Origin: Pseudoalteromonas aurantia 208
Lineage (GTDB): Bacteria; Pseudomonadota; Gammaproteobacteria; Enterobacterales; Alteromonadaceae
Assembly (NCBI RefSeq): GCF_014858725.1
Contig: NZ_AQGV01000015.1
Location: forward strand, 310,001-374,000
Direction of reading: 5' to 3'
DNA: 64,000 bases
The position numbers and the translations under genes were made by a program. This document shows positions 18,301 through 25,141 of this stretch, one piece after another. Each line of letters begins with the position of its first letter. The stretch's first letter is position 1. The notes beneath the pieces are model-generated. The model did no database searches. It saw only the letters and a program-made list of their open reading frames with translations, and was not told the DNA's origin.

Positions 18301-18940
18301 CCTGATGACTCAGAACAACAAGTACAGGCAGCAACTGTGTGAGCATGGCCTTGAACAATTGTTAGTTCAGGGGGAGCAAGCCATCACCGCGATGCGCTGC
18401 CAGTTAATGGATAATGAAGCATTAGCTAGTGCTGATGCCGGCATTGTTTTGCTCTGGCCTTTTTTAACGCCATTGTTTGCTAAATTAGGACTATTGGATA
18501 TGAAATCGGAGCCTACGCAGGGGCAATTTGTCGACGAACGAGCCCGTGCGAAAGCGCATAGTATACTGTGCTCTATTGTGGGGGTAGACCCTATGGTTCA
18601 TGCGACTTACACCATTAACGCATTACTTGGGTTACCACCTACATGCGTTGTGGAAACTCCAGAGGAGGTGCTTGAAAGTGAACATAGTGCAGTTGAACAT
18701 ATGCTCGCAGTGGTGATTTCGCGTTGGCATGCACTGCAAGATATGTCTGTTGCGACGTTCTCTGCATTGTTTTTACAGCGTGAAGGGCAAGTGCAGCTGA
18801 CAGAAAGAGGACTTGCGATCAGCATTCAAAACAAGCCGCAAGATGTACTAATGATGCGTATGCCATGGGGACTTGGCTTAATTCAGTTACCCTGGTTGCC
18901 CGAGTTATTAATTGATGTTAAATGGCACAGCGGCTTTTAA
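15371..18940 (+). CDS. eCIS tape-measure-type protein, CIS_TMP family (Afp14 position)
   Basis: 1189 residues. The C-terminal ~170 residues carry the defining CIS_TMP block: DAGIVLLWPFLTPLFAKLGL (~1018-1040), FVDERARAKAHSILCSIVG, then a LGLPPTCVVETPEE segment, W-H-A-L-Q-D-M-S-V (~1125), FLQREGQVQLTERGLAI and finally MPWGLGLIQLPWLPELLIDV. The N-terminus (HVNKIGVELETP...IEIVLPELDW) also fits, with an acidic strand pair before a long helical body. In Afp/PVC the equivalent protein sets tube length and occupies the lumen. The start ATG at 15371 (another ATG at 15374) has GAGG 7 bp upstream. A 198-bp spacer separates it from the fibre gene. No AAA+ ATPase gene follows it, unlike the Afp14-Afp15 order. 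Confidence 0.88.
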   Translation: MMQLHVNKIGVELETPHSVLEHSGKSLTDLEATFNQWLSKGLSLLQLELPELSGTTEHIQHLSDIEIVLPELDWQAIEQNSQPYFNAVVKPIIMASLQSEFDSGVHDVMLTQGGYSLPSNGTLGGSQGPYSPLWSHFVKTYCAHPARDVVNTQRNNLQGVIASHFKLDKVMLEKLIQDVDWPATRGRLINLFNDSRTILANIMFPLLHVIQRNMHGGNKTELSYFTDILMKLSVHDVERFWMYLEQTYIQCVAQPLHHAQTVSTILKSYHCYVFCHAFTQSHLQRVLAGLSSKGSQLKLNTWFALHPQGTVNHHALIGLERILDDIEVHYQSTSANQAIQWENEVTEKKKPALGLNVYTDMSHYDQLPESSLLSMAVDRAASVHFSARLYQLQSTYRLLNTLQVGAMLPAMFTIKWSQLLQALQSSHQLPIQFRMALEAFVLSARPEIDTHRYVIQRLELLHLYINREVTQLSFADKPQHLSKIRVLLSSFSDAPVALILKLTELILSSNDVSDALARQRKGHVLNEVALWLEHYQKRVQLRITRHSESYLPAFNIDQNNERAQVNRTESVATDLLMTGIEAIEANIGEADYFYCDIRVRLKYLEPLLTQSQWLGAQQYLVTHDYVGLLQFIKDPEHMAIATQRSTTNAATRFRSRGLVATDKINHEFEKEQTQHLAGVCAALAARLNDIQTNNGKRVERANNQGLSHQGYEEVSTGVPVLSTIVLDLIKSMAIHLEAISLQKGDFVPSQHQLYERLTELLIWLNSQYQLCVKHRNTLPILNEIIVSIEQLVEIKKRFDDINPSLSRALQRGIYWTLPLIEWGAEALIELGQTNAKKTMQGDCEPSEDDHPVVHVQTASLEKNLLEVDTQRDDNSSVSVLSGQRESALIHQVLSSIEPIFCIHNWQEAKRQLKQLRRMATRQLPTVNNTLFEGKADHGVFELQMLHDAGSAETPYQMPNSEGLIQSLKNAVSVIENNLMTQNNKYRQQLCEHGLEQLLVQGEQAITAMRCQLMDNEALASADAGIVLLWPFLTPLFAKLGLLDMKSEPTQGQFVDERARAKAHSILCSIVGVDPMVHATYTINALLGLPPTCVVETPEEVLESEHSAVEHMLAVVISRWHALQDMSVATFSALFLQREGQVQLTERGLAISIQNKPQDVLMMRMPWGLGLIQLPWLPELLIDVKWHSGF

Positions 18941-18984
18941 CACTGCAATATACCGTAAGCATTTATACTATTTGGAGGACAGTT

Positions 18985-19593
18985 ATGTCACTAGTTCAAA
19001 ATTCGACGCTACATCAACTGATCAATGATCATCAATCACGTTATGAGCAATATGAAATAGCACGCCAAAAAGCTGAAGATCAAGCTCAGCATACAAAGGA
19101 GCACTGGTACTTTACATTAAATACGCTGTTTGTTAGTTATGTATTACCGCAATTGGAGTCAGTAAAAGGACTATTGGCTGAGCACGGCTTTGAGTCAAAT
19201 ATTGTGGTTCAGAGAAAGGCAATACAAGCAATGGATGGTTCAGTAGCAGATGCCATTACACAAATTACTTTTTCATTATCGGGTTTACACAGTAGTGATA
19301 ATACATTGATAGAGCAAAATAATAATATCAACCGCTTATTGTTTTTTACAGCTGAACATTCGATGCACATACATGCGCGTTATATTACTGATATTGCATC
19401 AAGTGAAACACAAATGATGTATTTCTTAGACGAAAATGCAGCATCAAATACGCAAAGACCGCCTTGGACTCATACGCCGGAACAGCACCAATATTGCCCA
19501 CCTTGTTATGATCATGGCAGTGAATCACATAGCGTGATCAGTGATTTCATTAATTTTGTATTTTTACAAATTAGAGGAAAATTGAACCCATAA
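18985..19593 (+). CDS. Uncharacterised eCIS-associated protein with CPPC motif
   Basis: 202 residues counted from the ATG at 18985, which has a strong TTGGAGG box; an upstream in-frame ATG at 18922 lies inside the tape-measure gene and is less likely. No signal peptide or membrane segment. The N-terminal part (residues ~5-60) is helical and charged, followed by predicted beta segments (NIVVQRKAIQAMDG, AITQITFSLSGLHS) and a C-terminal stretch with the motif YCPPCYDHGSESH (residues ~171-183), in which C-P-P-C plus nearby histidines could bind a metal or form a redox disulphide. I do not recognise the family. Its place directly behind the CIS_TMP gene, where eCIS clusters often hold an ATPase, a terminator protein or cargo, suggests a particle or assembly role; this is inference only. 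Confidence 0.6.
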   Translation: MSLVQNSTLHQLINDHQSRYEQYEIARQKAEDQAQHTKEHWYFTLNTLFVSYVLPQLESVKGLLAEHGFESNIVVQRKAIQAMDGSVADAITQITFSLSGLHSSDNTLIEQNNNINRLLFFTAEHSMHIHARYITDIASSETQMMYFLDENAASNTQRPPWTHTPEQHQYCPPCYDHGSESHSVISDFINFVFLQIRGKLNP

Positions 19594-19727
19594 CACCTTC
19601 TTTATCAACGATCTGCAGTTGGTTATTTCAAACTTTTTTTCATAGTGTTTATCGAACACATTGCATTTTTCTTCACACATTCTGCACTACGACGTCTTCA
19701 ATTTGAACAAACACATTAAGGTGACTT

Positions 19728-20201
19728 ATGGCTGACTATATCAGTACATTTAATCATGTATTTACCAAATCGGAAGTTGAAGTTGATATTTTTAATGTGG
19801 ACATAAATACATTGGGGTGTTGGCAAACGTTACAACAAGCGGGTTTTGAGCCTGCAGAGCTACTGACCATATTCCGTCAGCAATATTGTGTTGAAATTTG
19901 GCAGCAAATAAAAGGTGAGTGTATTCGCGATCAGTTTGTTGCTGATCTGCTATTTAAAGCTGCGGTGAGAGGTTACTTAGAAAATTTACTTTTACGGTTA
20001 CAAAATGCCTACTCGTTACCTTGTAACGGCATGTTGTGCAACAGTACTTTGTACATTCTAAATCATGGTAAAAGCTGCGGCTTAGATGAGTGGTTAGTAT
20101 GGAGTATTGTTTATTTAGATAGCATTCAAAGCGCTGCTGTAGAGTCAAACTTTGTGTCAGGCAATCACTATTGTGGCGATATATTCAGCACGCGGCACTA
20201 A
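19728..20201 (+). CDS. GH108/lysozyme-like fold protein, probably catalytically inactive
   Basis: 157 residues. Residues ~45-110 read as the C-terminal half of GH108 N-acetylmuramidases (secretion activator / peptidoglycan-binding-3 group): LLTIFRQQYCVEIWQQIKGE, then IRDQFVADLLFKAAVRGYLE and NLLLRLQNAYSLPCNGMLCN with a following T-L-Y-I-L-N. The family pattern there is Y-W-D...I-x-x-Q-x-V-A-x-x-L-x-D-x-x-x-x-S-G...Q-R-x-L-G-V-x-x-D-G-x-x-G-P-x-T-L-A-A-I-N. The N-terminal part, which in active enzymes holds the E-G-G catalytic motif, reads FNHVFTKSEVEVDIFNVDIN and has no E-G-G. The D-G-x-x-G turn is replaced by C-N-G-M-L-C. It may be a structural or wall-binding derivative used for particle release or baseplate function. 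The alignment is by eye, so confidence is moderate. Good GGTGA-type box before the ATG at 19728. Confidence 0.5.
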   Translation: MADYISTFNHVFTKSEVEVDIFNVDINTLGCWQTLQQAGFEPAELLTIFRQQYCVEIWQQIKGECIRDQFVADLLFKAAVRGYLENLLLRLQNAYSLPCNGMLCNSTLYILNHGKSCGLDEWLVWSIVYLDSIQSAAVESNFVSGNHYCGDIFSTRH

Positions 20202-20336
20202 AATTCAGTCTTACTTTATACCCTGTTTTCTAGTTTATATTTGCGTGCTAAGTGCAAAGCAATGCGATACCTAGACTCTGGCTTCTTTATCCCCCACCAT
20301 CTCCTGCTTTTGATAATTAAAGTAGCGACCAATTAT

Positions 20337-20364
20337 GGGAGCATCAGCTCCCCCTTCTTTCTCA
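20337..20364 (+). terminator. Probable terminator at the end of the eCIS block
   Basis: GGGAGC, ATCA loop, GCTCCC (20337-20352) followed by a pyrimidine-rich CCCTTCTTTCT run. It is about 135 bp after the GH108-like gene and about 125 bp before the membrane protein gene. The stem is strong but the T-run is interrupted by C, so termination may be partial. Confidence 0.45.
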
Positions 20365-20476
20365 AGTGAGCTTTACCAATCATTTTCCTTCTCTTTAAGG
20401 CCGTTCCCAGCTATGAAATAACCCCTTTAAAGTTCAGTTTGAGTCAATATTTTTAGTCATGATCGGAGTACTCAAT

Positions 20477-21001
20477 ATGAAACCAAAACCTAATTCTGAA
20501 ATTACGCGTATTCAGCTTGGTCCCACAGCAAAAGAAAAAAACCAAACAACAAAAAAAAGGATGCACCGACCTCGCTTACCACAAGACATTGTGATGGTCA
20601 TAGTAGGCAAGTGGGCGATGCCAACAACGGTCGTTTTGGTGCTAATAACCTGCTTATCGGGTTATTACCTGGATGTTGAAGCGTTTACGCCTGTGGTTGG
20701 TATGATAGCACCTGTCATAATGGCGTTAATCATGGTGATCAGGGAGGCATCGGTGGGCAAAGATGAAGATCAGGCTTTGGCTGACCGAAAACGTGAAAGA
20801 GATGAAAGAATAAAACAATATCAAATAGAAAAAGAGCTTAAATTAGCGCAAATGGCATTGGAAGAAAAAAGGCACACGCAAGAACTGGATGAAAAAGCGA
20901 GGCAATTTGATTTATCACAAGCAGCAGCCAAGGATGTGGTTGAGTTAGCCAGAGAGATGAATTCGAGTTTAGTAGACATTATGAAAAAAGAATCAGATTA
21001 A
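20477..21001 (+). CDS. Two-TM membrane protein with long coiled-coil tail
   Basis: 174 residues from the ATG at 20477, chosen because GGAG lies 8 bp upstream; an in-frame ATG at 20459 lacks a box. The N-terminal ~35 residues are basic. Two hydrophobic segments follow, ~47-65 (PTTVVLVLITCLSGYYL) and ~71-92 (VVGMIAPVIMALIMVI), with a short loop. Residues ~95-170 are highly charged and heptad-like (for example ADRKRERDERIKQYQIEKEL), predicting a long coiled coil. The two-helix hairpin plus soluble tail is holin/anchor-like, so it could help release or anchor the injection system; the sequence gives no direct proof. I do not recognise the family. It is the last + gene before the AT-rich spacer. 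Confidence 0.6.
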   Translation: MKPKPNSEITRIQLGPTAKEKNQTTKKRMHRPRLPQDIVMVIVGKWAMPTTVVLVLITCLSGYYLDVEAFTPVVGMIAPVIMALIMVIREASVGKDEDQALADRKRERDERIKQYQIEKELKLAQMALEEKRHTQELDEKARQFDLSQAAAKDVVELAREMNSSLVDIMKKESD

Positions 21002-21590
21002 ACTGAATCAAAAATACAGGTGTCACCTATCTACATGATTCATTATTAAAATTAGAGGTGAAACAGTACAAAAATAGGGCGCGCTTAATGAGAGGAAAGC
21101 ATTTATAGCATGTAGATAGGTTTGTGTAAAAATGCAAGTTGGCAAAGCTTAGCGATGTGGGAATGGTTAACTATCTATTCTTATTAATGCACTTTTTGTG
21201 AACTTTTTATTTTTACTTTAATTACCATTTGTTAAATTATTAAACTTTTTTGTTTTCATAGTGTATTAGTTTTGTTCAAGTTTTTTAATGTTACATAATA
21301 TCATTGTTGCAATTTTTCGCTTGTAAATTCACCGGTGACTGTTTCTTAAAGTGGTACTATCCTTTCATTGATGCAATATGTGCCATAGTTGGTTTAAATC
21401 TTGATCTATTTATCTTTAATATGTTTTTTTTATGTCCTTTTTTTTACTTATTTTAGTATTTTATGATCAAGAACAATTATTAGAATAAATCATGGGTTTT
21501 AGTTGAGTGTTATATTCATTATTAAAACTTATGAGAGTAAGATCAGCATCGCTTTTATAATCTAAATTGAAAGGAAGTATAAGCGCTGTC
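21002..21590 (+). promoter_or_regulatory. AT-rich 589-bp intergenic region with 12-bp inverted repeat
   Basis: No supported gene. It contains a perfect inverted repeat, CCTATCTACATG at 21026-21037 and CATGTAGATAGG at 21109-21120, about 71 bp apart. From ~21180 onwards the DNA is very rich in A and T with T-runs, the kind of DNA bound by xenogeneic silencers such as H-NS. It must hold the promoter of the ToxR-type regulator gene at 21591. I cannot assign exact -35/-10 boxes with confidence. Confidence 0.5.
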
Positions 21591-22049
21591 ATGTTTTATG
21601 AAGAATCTAATAAAAATCAGTTTAAAAGGGCTTTTTTGGGTCCGTTTACACTTGATAACCGTTCTCAAACACTCAAGCTAGGGAATGCCTTGATAAAGGT
21701 TGAACCGCTTATTTTTGAGTTGTTAGTATACTTTGTGCTGAATCCGGGCCGAGTAATATCTAGAGATGAACTTGGAGAGAAAATTTGGCAACAAGAATTT
21801 GTAGATAATAACTCTATAAATCGTGCGATTTCTGAATTACGGAGAATTCTTTCGCATGAATCGTTACCTGAAAATGTTATTAAAACCCACTATCGAAAGG
21901 GCTATAGTTTTAACTTAGACGTGAGGTTTGATCCTCTGAACTTATTTAGTGCTATGTCCTTAGAGATCCCTCACCTGAACCGTCAAAATATCCAGTTGTT
22001 TTTTCTTGCATCGTTATTAATAATCCTACAGTTAGTCATTATTTTTTAA
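21591..22049 (+). CDS. ToxR/CadC-type winged-helix regulator with C-terminal TM and no periplasmic domain
   Basis: 152 residues from the ATG at 21591 (a GGAAG box lies somewhat far upstream; the TTG at 21567 would add eight residues). Residues ~12-110 form a Trans_reg_C DNA-binding domain: FGPFTLDNRSQTLKLG-like beta hairpin, LIFELLVYFVLNPGRVISRD, EKIWQQEFVDNNSINRAISE, LRRIL and THYRKGYSFN (recognition helix and wing). The last ~17 residues, LFFLASLLIILQLVIIF, are a single membrane helix, after which the protein ends. ToxR/CadC relatives normally continue into a periplasmic sensor domain, so this would be a membrane-bound regulator without its own periplasmic sensor. It lies between the eCIS and the biosynthetic operon and could control either. 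Its own terminator follows. Confidence 0.82.
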   Translation: MFYEESNKNQFKRAFLGPFTLDNRSQTLKLGNALIKVEPLIFELLVYFVLNPGRVISRDELGEKIWQQEFVDNNSINRAISELRRILSHESLPENVIKTHYRKGYSFNLDVRFDPLNLFSAMSLEIPHLNRQNIQLFFLASLLIILQLVIIF

Positions 22050-22074
22050 TTATAGATTTTATTAATATTTTCAT

Positions 22075-22102
22075 AAAAAGAGGCTTTAAGCCTCTTTTTT
22101 TG
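22075..22102 (+). terminator. Rho-independent terminator after the regulator gene
   Basis: AAAAAGAGGCTT immediately followed by TAAGCCTCTTTTTTT: a strong GC-rich inverted repeat ending in seven or eight Ts, 26 bp past the regulator stop. It separates the regulator transcript from the biosynthetic operon, whose promoter must therefore lie within 22103-22259. Confidence 0.85.
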
Positions 22103-22259
22103 TTTGTTTTTTAATCCATAAGCTTTTCCGAAGACAAAATTGTCATGTCATAAGCAAAAATATCCCCTTCATAAGCGACATTTTAGGTCAGTCGCGTCAT
22201 CTTGTGCCCGTCGAAATTTAGCGCCATTTTTATTCAAATATTACAAAGAGCACAACATT

Positions 22260-22868
22260 ATGGAACAACAATTTGTTGATAGAAGAGCATCGCTATTAGC
22301 TAACAAAATAGCGCGTACCAATTCATTTATACAACGTCAAAACATTCAAAAAGTCCCGGTCACTTTTGAGGGTGAACAGCTCGATTTTATTCGTTTGGCA
22401 ATGGTCGATGGTATAAATGAGGATGCCTTAAGAACGATTGACTTTCACCAGCGTTGTTTAGGCGCTGAAATTGACAATGGTCGACAATATTGGTGTATGA
22501 AAAAAGGAGATGAAATTATCGGTTTGTCGGGTTTCCATTATCGTTTATGGGATCCAAAAAGTATCGTATGGGGAGGGTGGTTTGTTGCGCAACCGAATGC
22601 GTCGGCGATGACTAAAATTGCCATGTTGCTTGATACACTCAAAGTCTTGTTAGAAGAGACCAATTATCAGCAACTGTATATTGAAGTTTTTGCCGATACA
22701 GAACAATCGAATATTCTCGGAATTTACCAATCTTTATTGTTTACTGAACTTTCACGCTTCGAAAGTTTTTATGGGCCTAACCAAGATATGGTGGTGATGA
22801 AGCTAGAACTAGATGATTTGCGTAAGCATTGGTTAGATGTAACCCGTTGTCAGCAATTGGTGCAATAA
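22260..22868 (+). CDS. GNAT-family N-acetyltransferase
   Basis: 202 residues from the ATG at 22260 (AAAGAG box); the longer frame from 22140 begins with TTG and lacks family similarity. GNAT features: a beta strand pair around YWCMKKGDEIIGLSGFHYRL (residues ~72-92), a glycine-containing strand SIVWGGWFVAQPNASAMTKI in the position of motif A (acetyl-CoA pyrophosphate loop, here degenerate relative to Q/R-x-x-G-x-G/A), a helix LLDTLKVLLEE, and a late strand LYIEVFADTEQSNILGIYQS in which the N-x-x-x-x-x-x-Y unit corresponds to motif B. First gene of the biosynthetic operon; the next gene starts 2 bp after its stop. The likely substrate is an amino sugar or amino acid intermediate, but nothing in the sequence fixes it. 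Confidence 0.75.
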   Translation: MEQQFVDRRASLLANKIARTNSFIQRQNIQKVPVTFEGEQLDFIRLAMVDGINEDALRTIDFHQRCLGAEIDNGRQYWCMKKGDEIIGLSGFHYRLWDPKSIVWGGWFVAQPNASAMTKIAMLLDTLKVLLEETNYQQLYIEVFADTEQSNILGIYQSLLFTELSRFESFYGPNQDMVVMKLELDDLRKHWLDVTRCQQLVQ

Positions 22869-22870
22869 GT

Positions 22871-23968
22871 ATGTTGATTTTGTATGTAGAGTCAGGGGCA
22901 GGCTCTCGAGCATTGGCACTGACTATGCAACAACATTTACAGCGCAGAGGCGAATCATCAACGCTTGTGTCGTTGTCTGATATTTTACCGTCATGGCTAA
23001 CTCGGCTATTGTTTGACCAATACTATGACTGGTGTTTAGAGGGTAAGCAACATCATAGTAAGTTGTATGGCAGCCGCTGGTTTTATCCTGTGCTATATAA
23101 GTTACTACCTTGTATGTTGTGGTTTAAAGGGAATGATAAACAAGCCATAGCAAAAAAGCTGTTCAGTGAACATCAACAAGTATTAGCGTGTAGTTATTAT
23201 GGTGCTTTTTTTGCGCGCTATTATTGTAATAAATTCTCACTTAAGCGGTCCATCCATGGCGTACTTGGTGATTACAGTATTTCGTCAGGATGGCAAACAC
23301 CTGTTGATAATTTATTTGTGTCGCACGCATACAACAACAGCGTGTTTGATTGGCATAGAAGTCGTTTGGCAGCGGTACACGCCAGTGGGATCCCTGCACT
23401 TGTAAGCGATACGAATAACCTATATCAAGTAAAACGAGGTCAAGTCATGCTGTGCGGAGGTGGTTGGGGCTTAGGTATTACTGCATCAATCGTCAGTGCG
23501 TTACTGGGCACTCATAAAGTCACTCGATTACAAGTTGTTTGCGGTCAGAACACAGCCTTATTTACACAACTCACACGTGAGTTTTCAACATATATTGATG
23601 CACAGCAATTACAGGTGATGGGGTTTGTTGATGACTTAAGTCACCTGTATCAACAAGCTGAAATACTGATCACCAAATCTGGGGGTATTACCTTAACGGA
23701 AGCATCTTTAACCAATACTTGTATGGTGATCAGCTCAGCATTACCAGGGCAAGAGCAGCATAATCGCGCCGTTTTTAAAGAAGCCGGTGCGGTGGCTGTA
23801 TGTGACTCGGTTGAGTCATTACGAGATGCTGTTGAGCAGCTGCTTGGCAATACACAACGAAAAATTACCTTAACAAACAATGCCGCGACATTGGTGCGGC
23901 ACGATGCGCCAGATTACATCTGCAATGTGCTTTTAAATTATTATCAGGAGAACCGTCATGTGGACTAA
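22871..23968 (+). CDS. GT28/MGDG-synthase-like glycosyltransferase
   Basis: 365 residues from the ATG at 22871, 2 bp after the GNAT stop. The N-terminal domain starts MLILYVESGAGSRALAL with a G-x-G-S/H-x-x-A-type loop. The C-terminal domain (residues ~190-345) has the GT-B donor-site architecture: VMLCGGGWGLGITASIVSAL, then LQVVCGQN, a VMGFVDDLSHLYQQAEILIT segment and KSGGITLTEASLTNT with a following LPGQEQHNRAVFKEAG. This set (G-G-G-x-G, V-C-G-x-N, G-F, K-x-G-G-x-T-x-x-E-A, P-G-Q-E-x-x-N) matches MurG/MGDG synthase relatives that transfer a sugar from a UDP-sugar to a lipid or other hydrophobic acceptor. No signal peptide; probably a peripheral membrane enzyme. The radical SAM gene overlaps its end by 11 bp. 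Confidence 0.85.
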   Translation: MLILYVESGAGSRALALTMQQHLQRRGESSTLVSLSDILPSWLTRLLFDQYYDWCLEGKQHHSKLYGSRWFYPVLYKLLPCMLWFKGNDKQAIAKKLFSEHQQVLACSYYGAFFARYYCNKFSLKRSIHGVLGDYSISSGWQTPVDNLFVSHAYNNSVFDWHRSRLAAVHASGIPALVSDTNNLYQVKRGQVMLCGGGWGLGITASIVSALLGTHKVTRLQVVCGQNTALFTQLTREFSTYIDAQQLQVMGFVDDLSHLYQQAEILITKSGGITLTEASLTNTCMVISSALPGQEQHNRAVFKEAGAVAVCDSVESLRDAVEQLLGNTQRKITLTNNAATLVRHDAPDYICNVLLNYYQENRHVD

Positions 23969-25133
23969 AAAAGCCACACACTTAGAAAACTCAGATTTAC
24001 CACAAGGACATCTGAATTTTATCGAACGTAACCCCAGCTTTATCAAGCATCATAGGGCAAGTTCAGAACGGGTTGCTAATGCGTTAGCACGTTATGCTGA
24101 GTCTGAAGTTGTGGCAGAGGAAAACATTTGTAAGTTAGTCGTTAAAATGACAAGTAGCTGTAACTTACGATGTGAGCAGTGTTTTCAGTGGCGTGAAGGC
24201 GGTTTTCACAATGGCTTAGATCCTACGGCGATACCTTATGATGAGAGTGGCAACTTATTCGATTTTATTGACCGTAATCAGTGCGATATTATTTTGACAG
24301 GTGGTGAACCAACTTTACACCCTGACTTTCCCAAGTTTTTTAGGCGCTTAGCAGAGGCTGGTTGCTTTATTTATATCTGTACGAATGGGTTGCTGATAAA
24401 GCGCTATTTTGAGCTGTTTAGTGAATTTTCAGATCAGCTGGCATTTTTAATCTCAATTGATGGCCCAAGTGAAATCCATGACTCTATTCGTGGCAAAGGC
24501 ACATTTAGGAAAACCATTCAGGGCATAGAGATGCTCGCCAAGGGCAAGCAAGAAGATGGCAAAGGCTGGCTAATTGGCGTTGAAAATACCTTAATGGCAA
24601 AGAATTTAGATCAATCCATTGAGTTGCTCAAAGTGTGTGAAACACATGGTGTAGACTGGATGATCTTCAATCACCTATGGGTGGTGGATTTATTTGCGCG
24701 TAGTGAGTATCACAAGTTTTGTGAAGAGTATAATGTGGTACCGAACTCATATACTGGTTTTGATATGGGAGACTTTAGTCATGACTATATCGAAAAAGTT
24801 ATCTCGACTTTGGCGCAACTACGTGAATACCCCGCACAAATTCCGGTGCTATTTGGCCCCGATTATAGTGACGATGAATTGCGTAAATACTATCGAGGGA
24901 AAATGCCTGCTCGTGAGAACTATTTAAAAATGGGCGTGAAGTTAGATGTTGATATTGGTGGGAAATTGGTGATGACAAAACAATTTCCAGATCTGGTTTT
25001 TGGCAGTGTACTGGATGACACTTTAGAAGATTTAATGGCGTCAGACGCTTACCAACGTGCGGCTAAATCAATGCGTGAAGGTTCTTTGAGGGTACTCAAT
25101 GCCTGCCCTGATGCCCATAACTTTTTAGTGTAG
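23958..25133 (+). CDS. Radical SAM enzyme
   Basis: 391 residues; the ATG at 23958 has an AGGAG box and overlaps the previous gene by 11 bp. The 4Fe-4S/SAM cluster motif CNLRCEQC (C-x3-C-x2-C) is at residues ~68-75. The SAM-binding G-G-E motif follows in ILTGGEPTLHPDFPKFFRRL (~114-133), and ICTNGLL and LISIDGPSEIHDSIRGKGTF are the usual third and fourth strands of the partial TIM barrel. The C-terminal region resembles a shortened SPASM/twitch domain (DIGGKLVMTKQFPDLVFGSV, L-x-D-L-M) but has just one late cysteine (NACPDAH), so it probably lacks a full auxiliary cluster. The closest type by eye is the general MoaA/SPASM group. The reaction (for example epimerisation, C-C bond formation or dehydrogenation on a peptide or sugar) cannot be deduced. 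It is part of the biosynthetic operon. Confidence 0.88.
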   Translation: MWTKKATHLENSDLPQGHLNFIERNPSFIKHHRASSERVANALARYAESEVVAEENICKLVVKMTSSCNLRCEQCFQWREGGFHNGLDPTAIPYDESGNLFDFIDRNQCDIILTGGEPTLHPDFPKFFRRLAEAGCFIYICTNGLLIKRYFELFSEFSDQLAFLISIDGPSEIHDSIRGKGTFRKTIQGIEMLAKGKQEDGKGWLIGVENTLMAKNLDQSIELLKVCETHGVDWMIFNHLWVVDLFARSEYHKFCEEYNVVPNSYTGFDMGDFSHDYIEKVISTLAQLREYPAQIPVLFGPDYSDDELRKYYRGKMPARENYLKMGVKLDVDIGGKLVMTKQFPDLVFGSVLDDTLEDLMASDAYQRAAKSMREGSLRVLNACPDAHNFLV

Positions 25134-25141
25134 GTATTTGC

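Noticed and set aside
1..21001. Interpretation as a complete tailed prophage or a type VI secretion system
   Set aside because: No capsid, portal, terminase, lysogeny or T6SS TssJLM/ClpV genes are seen; CIS_TMP, LysM connector and Afp12-like genes are specific to eCIS.
22140..22259. N-terminal extension of the GNAT gene from a TTG
   Set aside because: The extra 40 residues are Cys/His/Arg-rich without similarity to GNAT proteins, and the ATG at 22260 has a suitable box.
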